The translations under genes were made by a program, and so were the position numbers. 14,803 nt of DNA, from contig JAFQBR010000196.1 in the NCBI GenBank assembly GCA_017399665.1, positions 1 to 14,803 on the forward strand, written 5' to 3'. The notes under the pieces were generated by a model, which had not been told where the DNA came from, made no database searches, and worked only from the letters and a program-made list of their open reading frames with translations. Below, piece by piece: positions 14,449 through 14,803 of the stretch. This DNA comes from Clostridia bacterium. Lineage in GTDB: Bacteria; Bacillota_A; Clostridia; Christensenellales; Borkfalkiaceae. Position 1 is the stretch's first letter. Each line of letters starts with the position of its first letter.

Positions 14449-14465
14449 TTCCCTGCCTCGCCTAC

Positions 14466-14494
14466 ATAATAACACAGGTTTTTTACTTTGTCAA
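14466..14494 (-). promoter_or_regulatory. SigA-type promoter of the second rubrerythrin
   Basis: On the minus strand there is a perfect -35 TTGACA (14489-14494), a 17-nt spacer and a -10 TATTAT (14466-14471). The predicted start near 14459 gives a leader of about 120 nt. Confidence 0.8.
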
Positions 14495-14549
14495 TACCTT
14501 TTTGAAAATTTTTTTAAGTTTTTTTTGACTTTTTTCCTCGCAACTATAA

Positions 14550-14585
14550 AAAAATACGCCAACAAAAACGAGTTGGCGCATTTTT
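14550..14585 (-). terminator. Intrinsic terminator of a gene beyond the window
   Basis: The core stem is CGCCAAC (14557-14563) with GTTGGCG (14572-14578). It extends through A/T pairs to 14550/14585, with one position that is G·U only in minus-strand RNA. A T-run follows on the minus strand. No gene is present upstream within the window, so it probably ends a minus-strand gene on the far side of the mobile element. Confidence 0.7.
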
Positions 14586-14615
14586 AAAATAGATATCTAT
14601 TTTTATCTTAGGCAA

Positions 14616-14803
14616 TGTCACAAACAATGGTAGATTTTTTTTAAGAAATAAAATTACTTTAGATAAAAACTAAAAGAAGTTTTAGATGCGAGTAAGAGGC
14701 GGCATTTGTAAATTTTTGCAAGGGGGCGTACTTGCCGTACGTTGGAATTGTAAAAATTTGCAAATAACAAACTATTACGAAGTATATAAAACTTCTTTTA
14801 TCA
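14616..14803. mobile_element. MITE-like non-coding element, copy 2 (cut by the window end)
   Basis: This is the inverted counterpart of the element at 2-205. Its left terminal repeat TGTCACAAACAATGGTAGA is at 14616-14634 and its 130-bp palindromic core at 14671-14800. The far terminal repeat lies past the end of the window. Comparing 14671-14803 with 18-150 on the opposite strand, I count only two differences, near the apex. The arm outside the core has several substitutions and small indels. Confidence 0.75.

Noticed and set aside
14337..14459. A known riboswitch in the rubrerythrin leader
   Set aside because: I could not match the leader to any riboswitch consensus I know, so it is reported only as an uncharacterised structured leader.
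1..14803. The whole window as a composite transposon or invertible segment bounded by inverted repeats
   Set aside because: The ends are short non-coding elements without transposase, the cargo is ordinary metabolism including core aromatic biosynthesis, and ends falling inside repeats is what broken assemblies look like.

Overview
The window looks like a stretch of chromosome from an AT-rich, anaerobic Gram-positive bacterium, most likely a clostridial member of the Bacillota. The evidence is strong AGGAGG-type ribosome sites, consensus TTGACA/TATAAT promoters, two rubrerythrins, a BspA-type leucine-rich protein, and intrinsic hairpin/U-tract terminators. TGA is a normal stop here. All eleven genes lie on the minus strand, so transcription runs from high to low coordinates. 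I saw no tRNA, rRNA, CRISPR array or transposase.

The layout, in transcription order from the right, is as follows. A partial mobile-element copy (14616-14803) is followed by a terminator and then by a rubrerythrin gene (13791-14336) with its own promoter and a leader of more than 100 nt containing direct repeats. Next comes a cytosolic-looking MORN plus leucine-rich-repeat protein (11989-13638) with its own promoter and terminator. The core of the window is a tightly packed six-gene unit (11701 down to 4146). It contains a patatin-like phospholipase, aroC, an unusual aroA-aroE fusion, aroQ, aroK and a large MacB-like ABC exporter. Several junctions overlap (ATGA), and together the unit encodes five of the seven shikimate-pathway activities, from 3-dehydroquinate to chorismate. 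A second rubrerythrin (3394-3987) follows; its ribosome site is buried in a hairpin. Then come an SGNH esterase (2169-3116) and a threonine aldolase (1087-2118), probably co-transcribed. Last is a TetR regulator (222-923) with a palindromic operator over its own promoter.

Both window ends lie inside inverted copies of the same ~204-bp non-coding element (2-205 and 14616 to the end). It has 19-bp imperfect terminal inverted repeats and a 130-bp near-palindromic core, the structure expected of a MITE. The sequence probably stops there because assembly broke at a multicopy repeat.

The gene-free stretch 14337-14803 holds the rubrerythrin leader, its promoter, a terminator and the partial element. 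The 250-bp gap 11738-11988 holds the aro promoter, a perfect 20-bp palindrome and a terminator. The gap 3181-3393 holds a terminator and otherwise nothing recognised.

The most interesting points are the EPSP synthase-shikimate dehydrogenase fusion, the Shine-Dalgarno-sequestering hairpin of the first rubrerythrin, a repeated terminator-like motif with a conserved loop, and the inverted flanking elements.
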